Under the pieces are notes generated by a model. The model did no database searches. It had not been told where the DNA came from and saw only the letters and a program-made list of their open reading frames with translations. DNA of 64,000 nucleotides from Mya arenaria (Eukaryota > Mollusca > Bivalvia > Myida > Myidae), in NCBI RefSeq assembly GCF_026914265.1, contig NC_069135.1, forward strand, positions 24,594,167 to 24,658,166. Reading direction: 5' to 3'. Each line of letters opens with the position of its first letter. Within the stretch, counting starts at the first letter, position 1. This document shows positions 12,311-24,944 of the stretch, piece by piece. Made by a program: the position numbers and the translations under genes.

Positions 12311-13805
12311 CATTTGTTGCTTTTTTCATGAAAACTATGTTACAATGTTTATATGTACAACATATTTGAATGTCTAACAACTACAACAACAACAACAACA
12401 ACAAGAAAACTTTAACGGTACTATGTTTAACGAGTATAAACAGTTCATACGTAACGCGGCCATTTAAACAATGGTTAAAAGCGATAGTTCGTTGGATGTT
12501 TTGACGAGTATTAAATGCAGAACTGAGGGAAGTCGGTGAGTCAGTCTCTATAACTAAGTAGCTAATGTGCCCATCTTTTTTTGTTTTGGCGCTCTACTCC
12601 TTTAAACTGAAATGTTACTATTCATCATCTTCGAATATTGGCAAACAGTTGACTAAATAATGATCGGAAATGTTCTGACCCAAAACAATGTTTATCTTGC
12701 TTATCCTTATGTTTCTTTGCATTTAATGTTCCGGAAATTTACCTGCTGCTTGTGGCGTTAGTAAAAATTATAAGGACATGTCATGTTTCTAAGATAAGAC
12801 AGGTTTCCCAGTTATGTTTATCACGATATGTTTAGCGACGCGAAAATAGTTCCTAGACACCGTCTAAGCTTGAAACAGGATCAAAACACAACATTATGTT
12901 GATACGGATTTTTCAATACGGCGTGCTGTTTAGTCAATGTTGGATATTGGAAAGAAAATTGATAAGCATATACTACATTGGGTAGTCAGGTCGTCGATTT
13001 TTCTTATAAATGAAACTCGTAATGTTATTTGCATTCGCTTTTATTTAGGATGTATTTGATATAGCATGTACTATACGTGTTATTGACCTACTGTCAAAAC
13101 GTGTTTTTGACCCACTGGCAAGATGTGTTATTGGCAAAACACGTACTTTTGAATTTGAAATACATGATCATATAAACGAAGTAACATGTTAAATGTAGTT
13201 ATGTGTTGAACTGATAATGTTCAAGGGCAAGGAAATTTCAGCACGGAAACGCCTCGAATGATCGGCATTGTAACCTGTACATTGCCTGACTTAAAATAGT
13301 TTATTGTTATAATGATAAATATAAAGATGTGTATGTTTTTTTCAAAAAAAGATATTTTTGAATGATATATCTCCTTTAACAGAAAATGTAACTCATCCTC
13401 TGTATTGAAAATGCATACTTGATTATAACTTAACCAATACGTTCCTTAATCTGTATGCGCACTGATTACGTGCGGTGGATCAAATGTTTATTGACCTTCA
13501 GAGGAAACTAAGGTCTAGTAATTTTCAAATTGCTGGGTTAGATGAGTGCAAGGTTTACAAAGAGTAATATTAAGGTAAAAATGTTTTGTGATATACCACG
13601 CGCGCCGATAGATATCCGTCTAGTATTTTCAAATATTTATAACATTATAAATTGCACCCATTCTTTTCATGAAATAATTTTTATCAAGCACATTGTTCAA
13701 TATACATTTCAAAGGATACCATTCAGTAATTTAAAACAACACTCAAATGTTACGTGATATTAACCTTTTGTTACTGTATCTTGTTATTTTTTGGTTGGGT
13801 GGATG

Positions 13806-14068
13806 CACATTGTATTGTATTATTTTGTATTATATTGTATTGTATTGTATTGTATTGTATTGCATTGTATTGTATTGTATTGTATTGTATTGTATTGTAT
13901 TGTATTGTATTGTATTATATTATATTATATTGTATTGTATTGTATTGTATTGTATTGTATTGTATTGTATTGTATTGTATTGTTTTGTATTGAGTTGTAT
14001 TGTATTGTATTGTATTATTTTGTATTGTATTGTATGGTATTGAATTGTAATTGTATTGTATAATGTTT
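13806..14068 (+). repeat. TATTG pentanucleotide array (unit 2)
   Basis: This is the counterpart of the array in unit 1, one repeat shorter, with a slightly different internal set of interruptions (TATTATATTATATTATATTG). This is the main length difference between the two 4.3-kb units. Confidence 0.95.
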
Positions 14069-14587
14069 GATGATATTACATATAATAAACAATGATGTAA
14101 TAAGTATATCTCATTGCTGCGTTTTGAAATCCTGAACTATTTTCATAGAACGTTTACGTTCGATTCGACAATAGTGTTTTGCCGAAACAAAATAAAAGTG
14201 TTGTTTGTATTCGGGTAACAGAAATCAATATCAGATTTTTGTTCCATCATAATTTGCATGTTAGAAAGATCTATTTCTTCAAAAATCAATTTATATTCAG
14301 TAGCTTCCGGATAAATCTCAATAAGTTAAAAAGGCAAGTCCACTTAATAATACGTTGTAAAATATTGATCATCACTTAGTTTAACATTTTTTACCTACCA
14401 AATGTTTATTTAAATAAATCACGTTTTAAAGATGTCCGGACATGTATGTGCCAAGACAACCATAGACATTTAATCTACCATATCATTGGTTTTCTTTATC
14501 TTACTACACATACATTTACATGTGTGATGTCAGAAAATGGATAGTACTTAACATCATTGTAAATTTAAATGTGTCTTGTCATCAATC

Positions 14588-14821
14588 ATGGTGCATCAAC
14601 GTTTTTGCATTTCCATTTTTTTGTTATTCAAAATGAACTTGCATGATAATGGTAATGTTGTAAAACGTAAACACATATTAGGAATTAGGAATCAATATTT
14701 GTTAAATCGGTATGAATCTGGTGAGGATCTGAATAGACTTTATGCCCTATTATCCACAAATGACTTTAACACAATACGGAAATTAGCAATGTGCATACTT
14801 CATCTTATGAATTGTATCTAG
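14588..14821 (+). CDS. Small open frame of unknown function (unit 2), weakly supported
   Basis: This is the second copy of the frame at 10276-10509, with the same translation and the same AATAAA downstream. As for the first copy, there is no recognisable domain and no upstream exon that I can link to it. Confidence 0.2.
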   Translation: MVHQRFCISIFLLFKMNLHDNGNVVKRKHILGIRNQYLLNRYESGEDLNRLYALLSTNDFNTIRKLAMCILHLMNCI

Positions 14822-15652
14822 GAATAAGGATTATTTTTATTTTGTACACGTTGTCATCTCATGAATAAATGTTCTATAATACACCTATCATTACTTATGA
14901 TGTTGACTATTTTGAAATGTATTTTTGGCCAGAGGCCATTATTTACAAAAAAAATTCTTGACCTGAATTGACCTGACTTGAGTTGTTTTGATAAATATAG
15001 GTGAACATTTTTTATGGAGAAAAATATGAATAGTAACTTTTTACATTTAATGATACAGAATTGCGCGTTGCATTATAATTGGCAATAGAAAACATACCAA
15101 CTTAGCTATCTTTACAAAAGGTCCAACCAAGTCATCAAGTACGGATTGAGATATTTTCGCTACTATATATGCACTCTTAGAAAACAACTAACATAGATAC
15201 CACACTTGACAGATTTACTGCTTGTTTTTTGACAATGTGAATCAATTTCCATGCACCGATAGAGACTACTTTCCATAATAATGAATTAAACGCATGTTTA
15301 AGTTTTTGATATTGTCAAAAATATTTTGATAATTATCATGCAACCACATTTATACTTTCACCATGAACAATATTTTGGGCTGTAATTAGATTTTCGGAAA
15401 GCTGCAATGTAATTGATTGGAATTTTACTTAATTTTTAAAGGGAAGTAACCGATTTAAATATTTGTTCAGGTATTAGCCATGTAAAAAACTTGGTTAACA
15501 TTCGATTACATCGACATATGACTCCACTCTACGTATCAGATCGTTACAAACACCGGACACGTTCAGTTTGTACCGAATTTTTTTAATTTTTAGTAATGGA
15601 AACTATGTCCCCCTTATTCATAGGTCAATAAAGGAGTTTCTACATCGTTGTA

Positions 15653-16351
15653 CAGTTTAACACCGCTTTTCCGAATACCGTTTATCCGAAATTATCGCTA
15701 TTTCGAAATCATGTTTTAGTCCCGATTTTACTCCTTCTTTGATTAAGATATTTAATCCGAAATCGCTAATCCGAAATAATCGCTATTCCGAAGTAAAAAT
15801 TACGGTCCCAAATTGGTATTTCACACTTTTTTATCAATTCTTATTTCAAACTCGATCACGTCATAGATTTGCACACCATACTTAAGGTAAAATAGGGTGA
15901 GATTGAGATTTGACTTCATGCATTTAGGCATCGGCTTGAGGTGACAATGGAGCACAATCAGCGCTTGATAAAGAATGGCATTGAGCACGCGTATGATTTT
16001 TGATGTCAGAAAAAAGAGCGATTCATTTGGAGATTTAGTGTGTATATAATTCCTGGTTAACACAACCTGAATATCATTCGAAAATAATCGAATCATCAAA
16101 TTCGATTGCCGTATTGCTCCATCGACCCACTACCGAACAATCCGTGTTATGTTCCGAATGCATACATGTGATATCATGAATGTATCGTATTGGTAACGTG
16201 TTACTGACACTGCAATCTTCACGACTATGTATTTCATGTTATCTCTAATTAGCGAACGCTGTCATTTTCTAAAAAAATGTTAATCAGAAATATCGCTATT
16301 CCGAAAAACATTGTTGGGTCCCAACGATTTTGGATTAACAATGTTCACCTG
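15653..16351. mobile_element. Non-autonomous TA-flanked DNA transposon, pogo/Tigger-like (unit 2)
   Basis: This copy was carried along in the second 4.3-kb unit. It has the same 699-bp length, the same CAG/CTG ends and the same TA flanks (15651-15652, 16352-16353) as the copy at 11342-12040. The insertion therefore predates the tandem duplication. Confidence 0.8.
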
Positions 16352-16421
16352 TATTTGGAAACTGGATGACGGTTATCTGATTAATATTTGATCAAAATAA
16401 ATACATACTAAAACACGGCAT

Positions 16422-16620
16422 AAGGAGAACTGAGTAGTGTTCTCAAACAAAGTCGGACCAAAGGATGTTAATTGCGAGCAGATCCTGTCAATGATATTCA
16501 GAAAGATTGCAAGGACTTAAAAGCCAAAATTCAACAATGTGCTGACAAGAAGAAAAACATCAAGACTAACAATTTTTCCGAAGCCGACTGTGTAAAATGC
16601 ATAGACAACTAGGACAAAAG
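16422..16620 (+). pseudogene. Truncated copy of the 27209-27913 gene (unit 2)
   Basis: This is the tandem duplicate of the pseudogene at 12111-12310, with the same truncations and the same premature stop. It has no separate history beyond the 4.3-kb duplication. Confidence 0.75.
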
Positions 16621-16998
16621 ACATTTGTTGCTTTTTTCATGAAAACTATGTTACAATGTTTCCCTTATCATTTAAAAACTCTATTGAAGACACGACACTT
16701 CGCATGAAAATAAACCTTACATATATATAAAAGCAACAGTTAAGGAGTGAAATAAACAAAACCTATTTGACAGTTATCATGGGATATTTTATTATTATTA
16801 CTTTTATTAGCAAGAGAAAGGTAAAGATTCGACCTCCTTATCAAATGTGTCGTATCTCTATCAATTATCTGATGTAACAAATAAAGTAACTTAAAATTAT
16901 TATGTCAAAACGACAAATTAACTGCACTTTCGGCGTCAAATATTTTAGCAAGGCTATTCTTGAAAATAAAATATAGCTTAATTAATTCTGTGCTTTAA

Positions 16999-17085
16999 GG
17001 CCTTGACAGTATTGCATCTACCTCTGTTTTCAGTTCTATGAGCAGTTGACAGTGTTGCATCTACCCCTGTTGTCAGTTCTTGGAG
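16999..17085 (+). repeat. Two-unit remnant of the 43-bp minisatellite
   Basis: Two degenerate repeats of the type GCAGTTGACAGTGTTGCATC then TACCCCTGTTGTCAG stand here. They are the same unit as in the large array at 32583-33730, at the corresponding place of a paralogous segment (16659-17110 versus 32195-32700). Confidence 0.8.
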
Positions 17086-17138
17086 CATCCATCCATCCAT
17101 CCATCCATTCATATATCCATTTATTTATTTATTTATTT
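17086..17138 (+). repeat. ATCC and TTTA microsatellites
   Basis: About six ATCC repeats and, a little further on, five TTTA repeats directly follow the minisatellite remnant. Confidence 0.85.
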
Positions 17139-18009
17139 CTGAGATGTTTGCGCAAATGTTGTGTGAGTTTGGTTCAGTGGCTGTTGAAACATGCTTTAGT
17201 ATCGCAGGCTAATGTAGCCCGGTCCCAATATCAAAACATCTTAATCTCAGTCTCAACTCATTTAGCCACATAACATAAAGTTATCAAATATTGTATATGT
17301 CTTAACTCTTTTTAAAGGCGCATTTTGTCTCGGACAATATTCCAAATAAAACACATTCTACAGCAAAACAATTACTATAGTACGACTTGTTCTTTAATAA
17401 TAACACAAGTTCCTTCTTTACTCTAGTGTAAGATTTCTTTGAAATATTGATCCAAGGCTTTCGTCGACATATTGGTTTGATAATATCAGGTAAAATAGGA
17501 TGAGATTGAGATTTGACTTCAGTATGTTTTTATTTTTGAGGTCGGCTCTATTTTCTGTATATCGTAAAAATTGGACTCTAATTTACTTGGTGTTTGTAGG
17601 TACTTCTGTTAAAATCGATCTACGTAAAAGGTTTGCAAACAAATGAAATAAGCCAGACACGAATTGGCCGATATGTTTGTCAGCTGCTAATTGAACGATG
17701 GTCAAGCAGATTTATTGAAGTGGTCATAATGTTTGTATTGTTGAATATTGAAATCATCAATGACTTTTGAGAAAATGACAAGCCCGCCTACACATTACAA
17801 ACAGTTTGCGCACGAAATAATTAATTAGATACGCATTGGTTGAAATGTTTGTCAGCTGCTAATTGAGGGATGGTCGAGAAACTATATTGAAGTTTCTTCA
17901 TGGTCATCTTAAATTTATTGTTTATATTTGAAGTATTAATGACGTTTGCGTAAAAACAATGATATTGTATAACCGCAGTTTTTACATTGTTTGCCAGCTG
18001 CATACGAAA
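17139..18009. other. Non-coding stretch with an approximately 172-bp direct repeat
   Basis: 17659-17830 and 17831-18005 are diverged direct repeats sharing ATGTTTGTCAGCTGCTAATTG and a later GCATACGAAATAA-type block. 17480-17530 matches an internal part of the 699-bp transposon. There is no gene. Confidence 0.6.
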
Positions 18010-19102
18010 TAAATCGCCACAGGTAAATCTTATCAAAGTATGCATTAACTTAAACTTATCAATAAAACAAATAATAATGATAAAACGAAAAGGTAAACCC
18101 CAAGTACTTCAATGACTCTATCTGCAGACGGAGGGAAACAATTTAGAGCACCTAATGCACATACATTTCAAAGATACGATGCAGTCATCGTTAGAAACCA
18201 AAAACATCACACACAGTCTGCCTCATAAAATAAAAAGTTTAAAACTGTGTGATCATAGAGTTTCATAATAAAAGGCATCATTGTACTAAAACTGGGAACA
18301 AATAAAGAAAATCATTATTAAAAATAAAAGCGACTTGTATATGCTATTCTCTCCTTCTAAATAATTTGAAAATGTAAAATATTTGAAGAAAATTAAGTCA
18401 CAGTCAAAACACTCGGAGTCAGTCAACACGTGTCCGCCAAAAAAGGTTTTAAAGATAACATGAATTAGCAAATCAAAGCACTGAAAGTTTAGTTATGAAA
18501 GGATGCTATATTCAACCCAATATTTTGTTTCAGGTATTCATCTTCAAAAACAAGAAGGCAAGTGCTCTTCAAAATATTACCTTTATATCCACGGTTTAAA
18601 TAAAATCCAAGTAATTCATTAAGCCTATCTGCCTACGAATTTTCTTTAAAACATCACCAACAAAATAGGGATGAGCAATACTATCAGCAATGAGCGATTT
18701 AAGACTACTATTGTACTTTGATATGAGATTATAATGACCATTAACAAATTTTGAGAATGTTTTCCTTAATTTAAAATATCGGAAACCCTGTTTTAGAAGT
18801 TTTTGCGTCATAAGTTTACTGCGAGAGCTGAATTTATTTACATCTGTACATATTCTAGCAAATCGTATCAACTTTGCAATAGAAACGCCATATGATGGTG
18901 AAATAGGAACATCACCATCTAAAGAAGGGTAATTAATTATTGTAAAATAAAAATCATCACGTTTATCATAAAGATTGATGCTCAATATATCTTCCTTTAC
19001 TTCTAGTTGCAAATCTAAATAGGATGCTTTTAAAACGGATGTATTAGATTTATTAAGTTGCAATTGTGAAGGATATATCGAATGAATGTTATCTGTAAAC
19101 AC
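18010..19102 (-). mobile_element. Reverse-transcriptase retroelement fragment (3' part)
   Basis: A minus-strand frame at 18596-19102 (168 codons) reads like the C-terminal part of an invertebrate retroelement reverse transcriptase. It contains YPSQLQLNKS, SYLDLQLEV, NLYDKRDDFYF, a YGVSIAKLIRFARIC-type segment and LLKQGFRYFKLRKTF. The element is clearly incomplete at its 5' side. The rest of the stretch (18010-18595) looks like its 3' untranslated part. A second, more worn copy of the same stretch is at 51790-52650. I recognise the protein type from other invertebrate genomes but cannot fix the clade; Penelope-like or another non-LTR lineage is possible. Confidence 0.6.
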
Positions 19103-20245
19103 AGGATTATGAGAAGCCGGAATATTTCTACAGACTCAATGAGAGCTATTAGTGGGTTAGGTGTCCAAGAAAAAAGACTGGAATTTTCCATAAAAGATAA
19201 TTTGGTAAAATTAATAGATATTAAATTCTTTTTGAAAAATTAAAAACCAACGCAATGAAGTAGAACTAATATTATCATATTGATTTGCATGAATACAGAA
19301 TTATTGAGGCAATTTAATAATTATTAAGGGAAATAACTCTTTCTTGCCGTAGGTTCATATGTCCGCCATCTTCTTTAAGCGCCTTTCTCCCCTGTTCTTT
19401 AGTTTAAATCCGGTTATGACGTTTGTTTTTGTTGTTCGTTGCCAAAAATTGCGGATATTAGAGCTCGTCTCAAAGTAAAGGTGTGGAAGCGTACTACAAG
19501 CAATCAAGATCAGTCGGTTGTTCTTTAAAATAAAGAAACGCGTTTGAAAGATTAGCTGACGCCTAAAAACCCTCTCCTGATGATAATTTACGCGATGAAC
19601 TTTGGGGTGAGCAGGCGCGACGTTGTTGCAACAGCTTGAACATACATTTATACAATGTATGGTAAAGAAAACAACTAAGAAACAGAAACAGTGCGATGTA
19701 ACTTTGGTTATGAACTTCATTTAACAAAATTCCATGTAAGAGGTCATGGTTTATTATCGAAACTGAAGAGTTTTAAATTGTTACATGCCATTTCCTTGCA
19801 AGAAACTTTTTCACGCCCTCATAAATATTAATGAAAACGAGAATCATCTTACGGTACTAATGATGCTTAAACGGAATTAATTAACGAGTTGGCGAAAAAA
19901 AGAATAGCTAAAAAGATATGTTTCTGGATATAAGTTATGTCTAAATGCATTTTGAACGAATCAATTGATTTAAATGTAATCCTTTTACCCATTTTTGAAA
20001 ACTTGGATTTGTAAATGATCAATTTATATGGTGATTTTTAAGACAAAACATAATCTAAGAATTTAAATGATTCCAGCAGCTGGTTGATCTGATAGGTTTA
20101 ATGAATTGCTGGGATCTTATTTAAGCCGATGATATAATGGCAATAACCTTGCTTTCTAGTTTTGAGGATGACATCTTTACAAACCATATACAGTTGAATA
20201 AATCTCATTACATATCTAAGCTTCAGTTCTTTGATTTAATTAAAA

Positions 20246-20284
<39 letters not shown>

Positions 20285-20341
20285 GTTATAAGTATAATTA
20301 TTTGTAATAATAATATTCTTCTTCTTCTTCTTCTTCTTCTT

Positions 20342-20372
<31 letters not shown>

Positions 20373-22280
20373 TTATTATTATTATTATTATTAGAAACTA
20401 TGTACTGACAAATATGCAGCGGAGCACATACAAGAGGTTAAACAATTGGTTGTTAATGCCCTTGCAGTCGATACAGCAAACAATTCATGGTATGCCTCCT
20501 AGGTCCTTGGAGCCTCTCTGGGTTTCTAGAGGGCCACCGGGAATTGTGAGAGTCAGCAAGTCGTGATGCCATGACGAGTGATACAGAAACTACAATCCTG
20601 GGAAATACAAAGCATTTACGCTCTCAAAGAAACCTGTGTCCTAGTAGCTCAAAGCTGCTAATACTTGCAACCAGGGAAGGATTGCATCAACCCTGTTTGC
20701 TGGGCGTTCAAGATCAGCAAGGACCTAAACAAATGTGTGATTGACTCATCCTTAAGAAAGCCTTTTTTGATAGAAGTCTCCATTTTTAAATGCTCCCGAT
20801 CTCGTACATATTGTCTGGGAAGGTTGATTTACCTTTGATTTGTTGCAAATCTCTGATATAGTCAATGTTCTACTGGTAATGTACATTAAACACTCATACT
20901 TATTCAATTTGTATTGATAGCCAGGCCTCGAGGAGGGATCATGTGGCCTGGCCCAGCACCATTCTTTATTTTTACTCACACTAGAGGAACCCCTACTATT
21001 GATTTGAATTCACCTTTAATCGGCAGGTAATCCCGTTGTCTGGTCGTCAAGTACTTAAAGTAAATTATCGTTTGATGATATGTTTTTCTTCTTCTTGTTT
21101 ACCTAGTTGCTATAATGTTGGGTCTACTTCCGATAAGGATTATCATGTCCTCCTTTGCACATCTTAATAACTGCTAGGTCAGGAATGAAAATTTGCTCAC
21201 GTATACTGGTTGAGCTCCACCCCCTCCCCACCAATTCTGAAGTGATTTTAATTAACTTTCCAAGCCGATGTCCATATAAATCTGAACAAAACAAAATGTT
21301 CCAGCATGTTCACATATTACGCACAGCACGCTGAGATATTGTCGTTATATTTTACTTACCATCTTGGGTGTCGTTTAGCAGGTTTAAAATAATGTTCTAT
21401 ATAAGCTTTAACACTTTTCTAAATATGAAAAAATGTTGCACTTGTTTGTACTCTTATTGTACGTTTACACGGAAAACTGTTTAGGAATGAATATAAAAAT
21501 AACAACAACATGTTGTTTCGTTCTTATTTCGACATCATCCATTTCCATCCTTAAGATCGGTAATGAAAAGTTGGTTCAGAGTCGCTCATTAGTCTTAATT
21601 TCACCAATACTTTAGTGTAGATGCATGTTTATTTATCTAATCACTATAGCATCCATATAAAACCCTTTTATAAACCGTAAGGTCTGTTAAACCATTCCAA
21701 TGTTAAAACAACCAAAATAGTATATGTATGTCTTCTTGCGAAGCTTGTATTCTTATCATACATTTTGAGAAGACGTCTTAATATTGATCAGTTATGAGGA
21801 AAAATTACATATTGTTCGAATGTCCGTCTTATAAACATTTTAAATATCTATTTATCTCGATTTGAAATAAGAAACAACTTCTTCAACATAATATTTATTG
21901 TAAGAAGCAGATTACCTACTCCTCTTACGTTTATACAAAAGAAAATCCGTAATTGTAAAGTCTTATACAATTGATCAGATGCAATCATAGCGTTATTCTG
22001 ATAATAAAAAATTTCACCATCGCTTTCAGAAGCGATTATAGATTCAAGAAAAATGAGACAGTAGCGACCACAGGGGACAGCTTTAATTAGCTGTTTATTT
22101 TCTTCAGAGGACGTAAACAGATTAAGGTTAGAAAAGTGCTTGACAAACACGCAATTGTCATTGGAAATTGGACCCTGGCATGGCTCGGAATAGGTGCTTC
22201 ATTGGTTTCCTCTTGCTAACTTAGTCGTAGATTGTTCTTCAATTGGATTTATCAGCATTGTGTTTGTAATTTCGAACATT
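19103..22280. other. Intergenic stretch with microsatellites
   Basis: No gene is supported. Minus-strand frames at 19355-19720 and 20752-20979 and a minus frame at 21848-22150 show no domain. 20400-20760 is less AT-rich than its surroundings but has no readable frame. The compound microsatellite is listed separately. Confidence 0.5.
20246..20392 (+). repeat. Compound ATT / CTT / ATT microsatellite
   Basis: A run of about 13 ATT (20246-20284) is followed by a short spacer, about 18 CTT (20316-20370) and a further seven ATT (20371-20392). The CTT block is strongly strand-asymmetric (polypyrimidine) and could adopt triplex structure. Confidence 0.95.
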
Positions 22281-22338
22281 TGTGGTAGTTTCAGAGAATA
22301 GTAGTATATTTATAATTTTGGAATTAAAAAAAACAACG

Positions 22339-24944
22339 ATGAACAAAACTAATGACTCGATTGCTACCAATAATTATAGCGTCGTAGACAACATACCATC
22401 AGGTGTAGTTTTATATGGACGACACGAATTTCTGCAGACTATGCCTGAACTAGCTGTTCCATGCATTATTGTGCTTGGCTTTGCGTCAATTGTTGGAACG
22501 TTGGGTAACCTGTTGATTCTGTTTGTCATTGCTACAAAGAAGAAACTGAGGAATGTGGAGTCCATTTTCATTGTGAATTTGGCTATTTCGGACCTGTATG
22601 TTACCGTTGTTGCTGACCCCATGAGTCTTATAGGTAAATATAATTATTCATCTTTAATATTTTCAATAATTACGTTTTAATAATTTATTATTTTAATAAT
22701 TTCGATTTAAATTACTCGTATTAAGTATTTACGCATTGTGAAAAAATGTTGTTTTTTTGATACACTAAATATAAATATTTGTTTATGCTTCCCGACATAC
22801 TTACAATAATACCCGTTAGTAGTGTTTCTACTTGCCTTTCCGGCAATCGGAACAACTTGGCCATTTTCAATCGAAAACAACTTCCAAAGTTATCAGTTAA
22901 GATCTTATGAATCTTTATTTTTTAGGCATTATACACGCAACTTAGAATCAATTTGAGCTATGTAGTACATATAACACATTATTATATACATTTTACGAAC
23001 TACTTGTACTAGGGCACCAATTGGTATCCATGATCGCTATATTTATTGTTATTTGAGTACAAAAATAAACAAAATTTCATCTTTTCAGTATTAATTTTAT
23101 GCCATTCAGATTGTATATAATGTAAGCAATTATAGCAATATAAACCTTTTATCTGAGGTGAATGTAAACACAGCATTTTATATATATCAATTCTTTGGTC
23201 TAAAATGAAGATCAAAGCCGAATGTAGCTACCAAGAAAAACCGTCTTGCAACCGAACTGCAAAATGAGGCACTGTTTAAAACAGAACAAAGTTGATAGAT
23301 GAATCCGGGTGGATTTGTGAGCTCCAAACTTTGGCGCAGTTCCTTACAAATCAAAGTTGAATGTTTAACCCGTATGGATTTGTGAACTTTAAATTGTAGG
23401 GTTGTTGAAAAAAGACCTAAGTTGAATGTTGAAAGTGTCACATTTTCGTTATTTTGCCATATATGTGAGCGAATTGAACTTTTGCCAATAACGGAGTGGG
23501 TGAAATAAGCCTGTTGTTATATGAGATGTTTCTACCTATTTAAGATCATTGAAATTTAAGGATGCAGTTAATGAAATAAATGGAAAAAATAAATTTCTTT
23601 ATTTGCTTTTCCTTTTACAGAAACCAAACAATAAAAACATGTAAAGGATAAATTCAGAAAACGTGATACTCAAAGGAAATAACAAACTACTGTGATTCTC
23701 TGATGAAACAAATATATTTGAACTTCGTTGTTGAAGGACATTAAGTGCTCTTTAAATAAAAAGAAACTTCGCCCTAATCCTTTAATCAAAACGATTATCC
23801 AGAAAAAAACTATCATTTCCATGTTTGAATTTGTCAATCCAATTCATTAGATAGCAAGCCTCCAATTTAAATCAAGTTGCCCGCTTTTGATACTCATCTT
23901 CATTAAGGATTGTCAACAAATTGCCATTTTTTCGTATTCAGAGAAGTATAAAGTACGTTATTGGAGAAATTATATGTTTTACAACCCACTTAGTTCCTCC
24001 ATTTTCAAACCCTAAATCCCACTTTAAAAGTGTGATGTAGTAAACTAATTATATTAATTTCGAGAATACAGTCATCATCGTACATCAAATGCGAGCAACA
24101 TTTATAAGTCTTTCTTTTTCCTATCGTTGGGTTTGTGTCTATTGTTGATTTTGTTCAATTATAAATAATGACCTTGCTAATAACGCACAGCTGTCATAAA
24201 ATACGGCAAACACATCACCTACAATTTCTTTCAGGAAAACTGGAAGGCGAGCAATTCTTTGACCGCTACACGGGACTTTGCCAAGCAGTCGGAAGTATCT
24301 GTACCATTTCATGCGTAACTTCGCTAACCACGATTATGATGATGAGCATCAACAGATACTTTTACATATGCTCACACGACTTGTACACTCGTTTATTTTC
24401 TCGATGGAACACTTTGTGTGTTTGTCTATCGCTTTATCTCCTTGGAGGAATCCTTGTATTCCTGAATCTAGCGGACGTTGGAGACCATGGATTTGACCAG
24501 AAGAGCCTGGAATGTATTTGGGACAGAATGGCTTCATATCCGTATACTGTCGTATATTCGGTAGTTATGGTCTGGATCCCGGCTTTAATTACAATCACCG
24601 CCTACATCCGCATATATATGTTTGTCCGCAGTCGACGAAGAAAATTGCAAGCAAGTGTGAATAGTGATCGTGCAACATCATCCAACCATAATGTGAAAAG
24701 CCTCCATCTTGCAAAGACATTAGGAATCATCTACGCGGTCTTTATAAGCTGTTGGTCGCCATACGCGCTTGTGCTTATACTCGACACCAGAGATACATTT
24801 CCGCACGAGTTGCACGTATTTTGCACGGTGTTTGCTCATTTGCACCCGTCACTGAACTGGTTGATTTACTATCTTACAAACAAGAAGTTCGAAGAAGCCT
24901 ATAATGAAACCTTTGCTTGGTTGAAAAATGTCGTCAATAGATAA
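22339..24944 (+). CDS. Melatonin-receptor-like class A GPCR, copy B (two exons, complete)
   Basis: This seven-helix receptor has exons 22339-22633 and 24235-24944. The donor is ATAG|gtaaat, the acceptor is ttcag|GAAAAC, and the intron is phase 1 and about 1.6 kb. The product is 334 residues. The start at 22339 (MNKTNDS) gives an N-terminus with N-glycosylation sequons; an upstream in-frame ATG at 22282 would add 19 residues. TM1 (about 39-64) holds GN at 56-57 and TM2 holds LAISD (Asp85). The TM3 cysteine is Cys114, and NRY is at 138-140. CWSP is at 271-274 and NWLIY at 306-310. The usual TM4 tryptophan is not obvious. The NRY motif and proline-free TM7 suit melatonin-like or Moody/Tre1-like receptors; the ligand is unknown. 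It is a recent duplicate of the gene whose last exon is at 48-757. Confidence 0.88.
22634..24234 (+). other. Intron of GPCR copy B
   Basis: AT-rich, with no internal gene. 23285-23440 holds two to three degenerate direct repeats of about 65 bp that start AAAGTTGAA and contain GGATTTGTGA. Confidence 0.7.

Larger units (their letters stand above)
8029..12346 (+). repeat. 4.3-kb tandem duplication, unit 1
   Basis: Unit 1 is 4318 bp and is followed directly by unit 2 (12347-16658). Both begin in GTTTATATGTACAACATATT and end in CTATGTTACAATG. I found only a few substitutions (for example near 8622, 8635, 8844 and 8999) and three small indels: one TATTG repeat, one A and one T. That implies a very young tandem duplication. 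The unit holds an AAC microsatellite, the TATTG array, a small open frame, a 699-bp transposon and a broken gene copy. Confidence 0.95.
12347..16658 (+). repeat. 4.3-kb tandem duplication, unit 2
   Basis: This is the second, slightly shorter copy (4312 bp) of the unit at 8029-12346. After it the sequence goes on into CCCTTATCATTTAAAA, which matches the segment after the third pseudogene at 32204. Unit 2 therefore keeps the original right flank and unit 1 joins straight into unit 2. Confidence 0.95.

Noticed and set aside
19355-19720. Minus-strand frame of 121 codons with a hydrophobic start
   Set aside because: There is no clear signal cleavage site, no domain and no splice context; it is probably chance.
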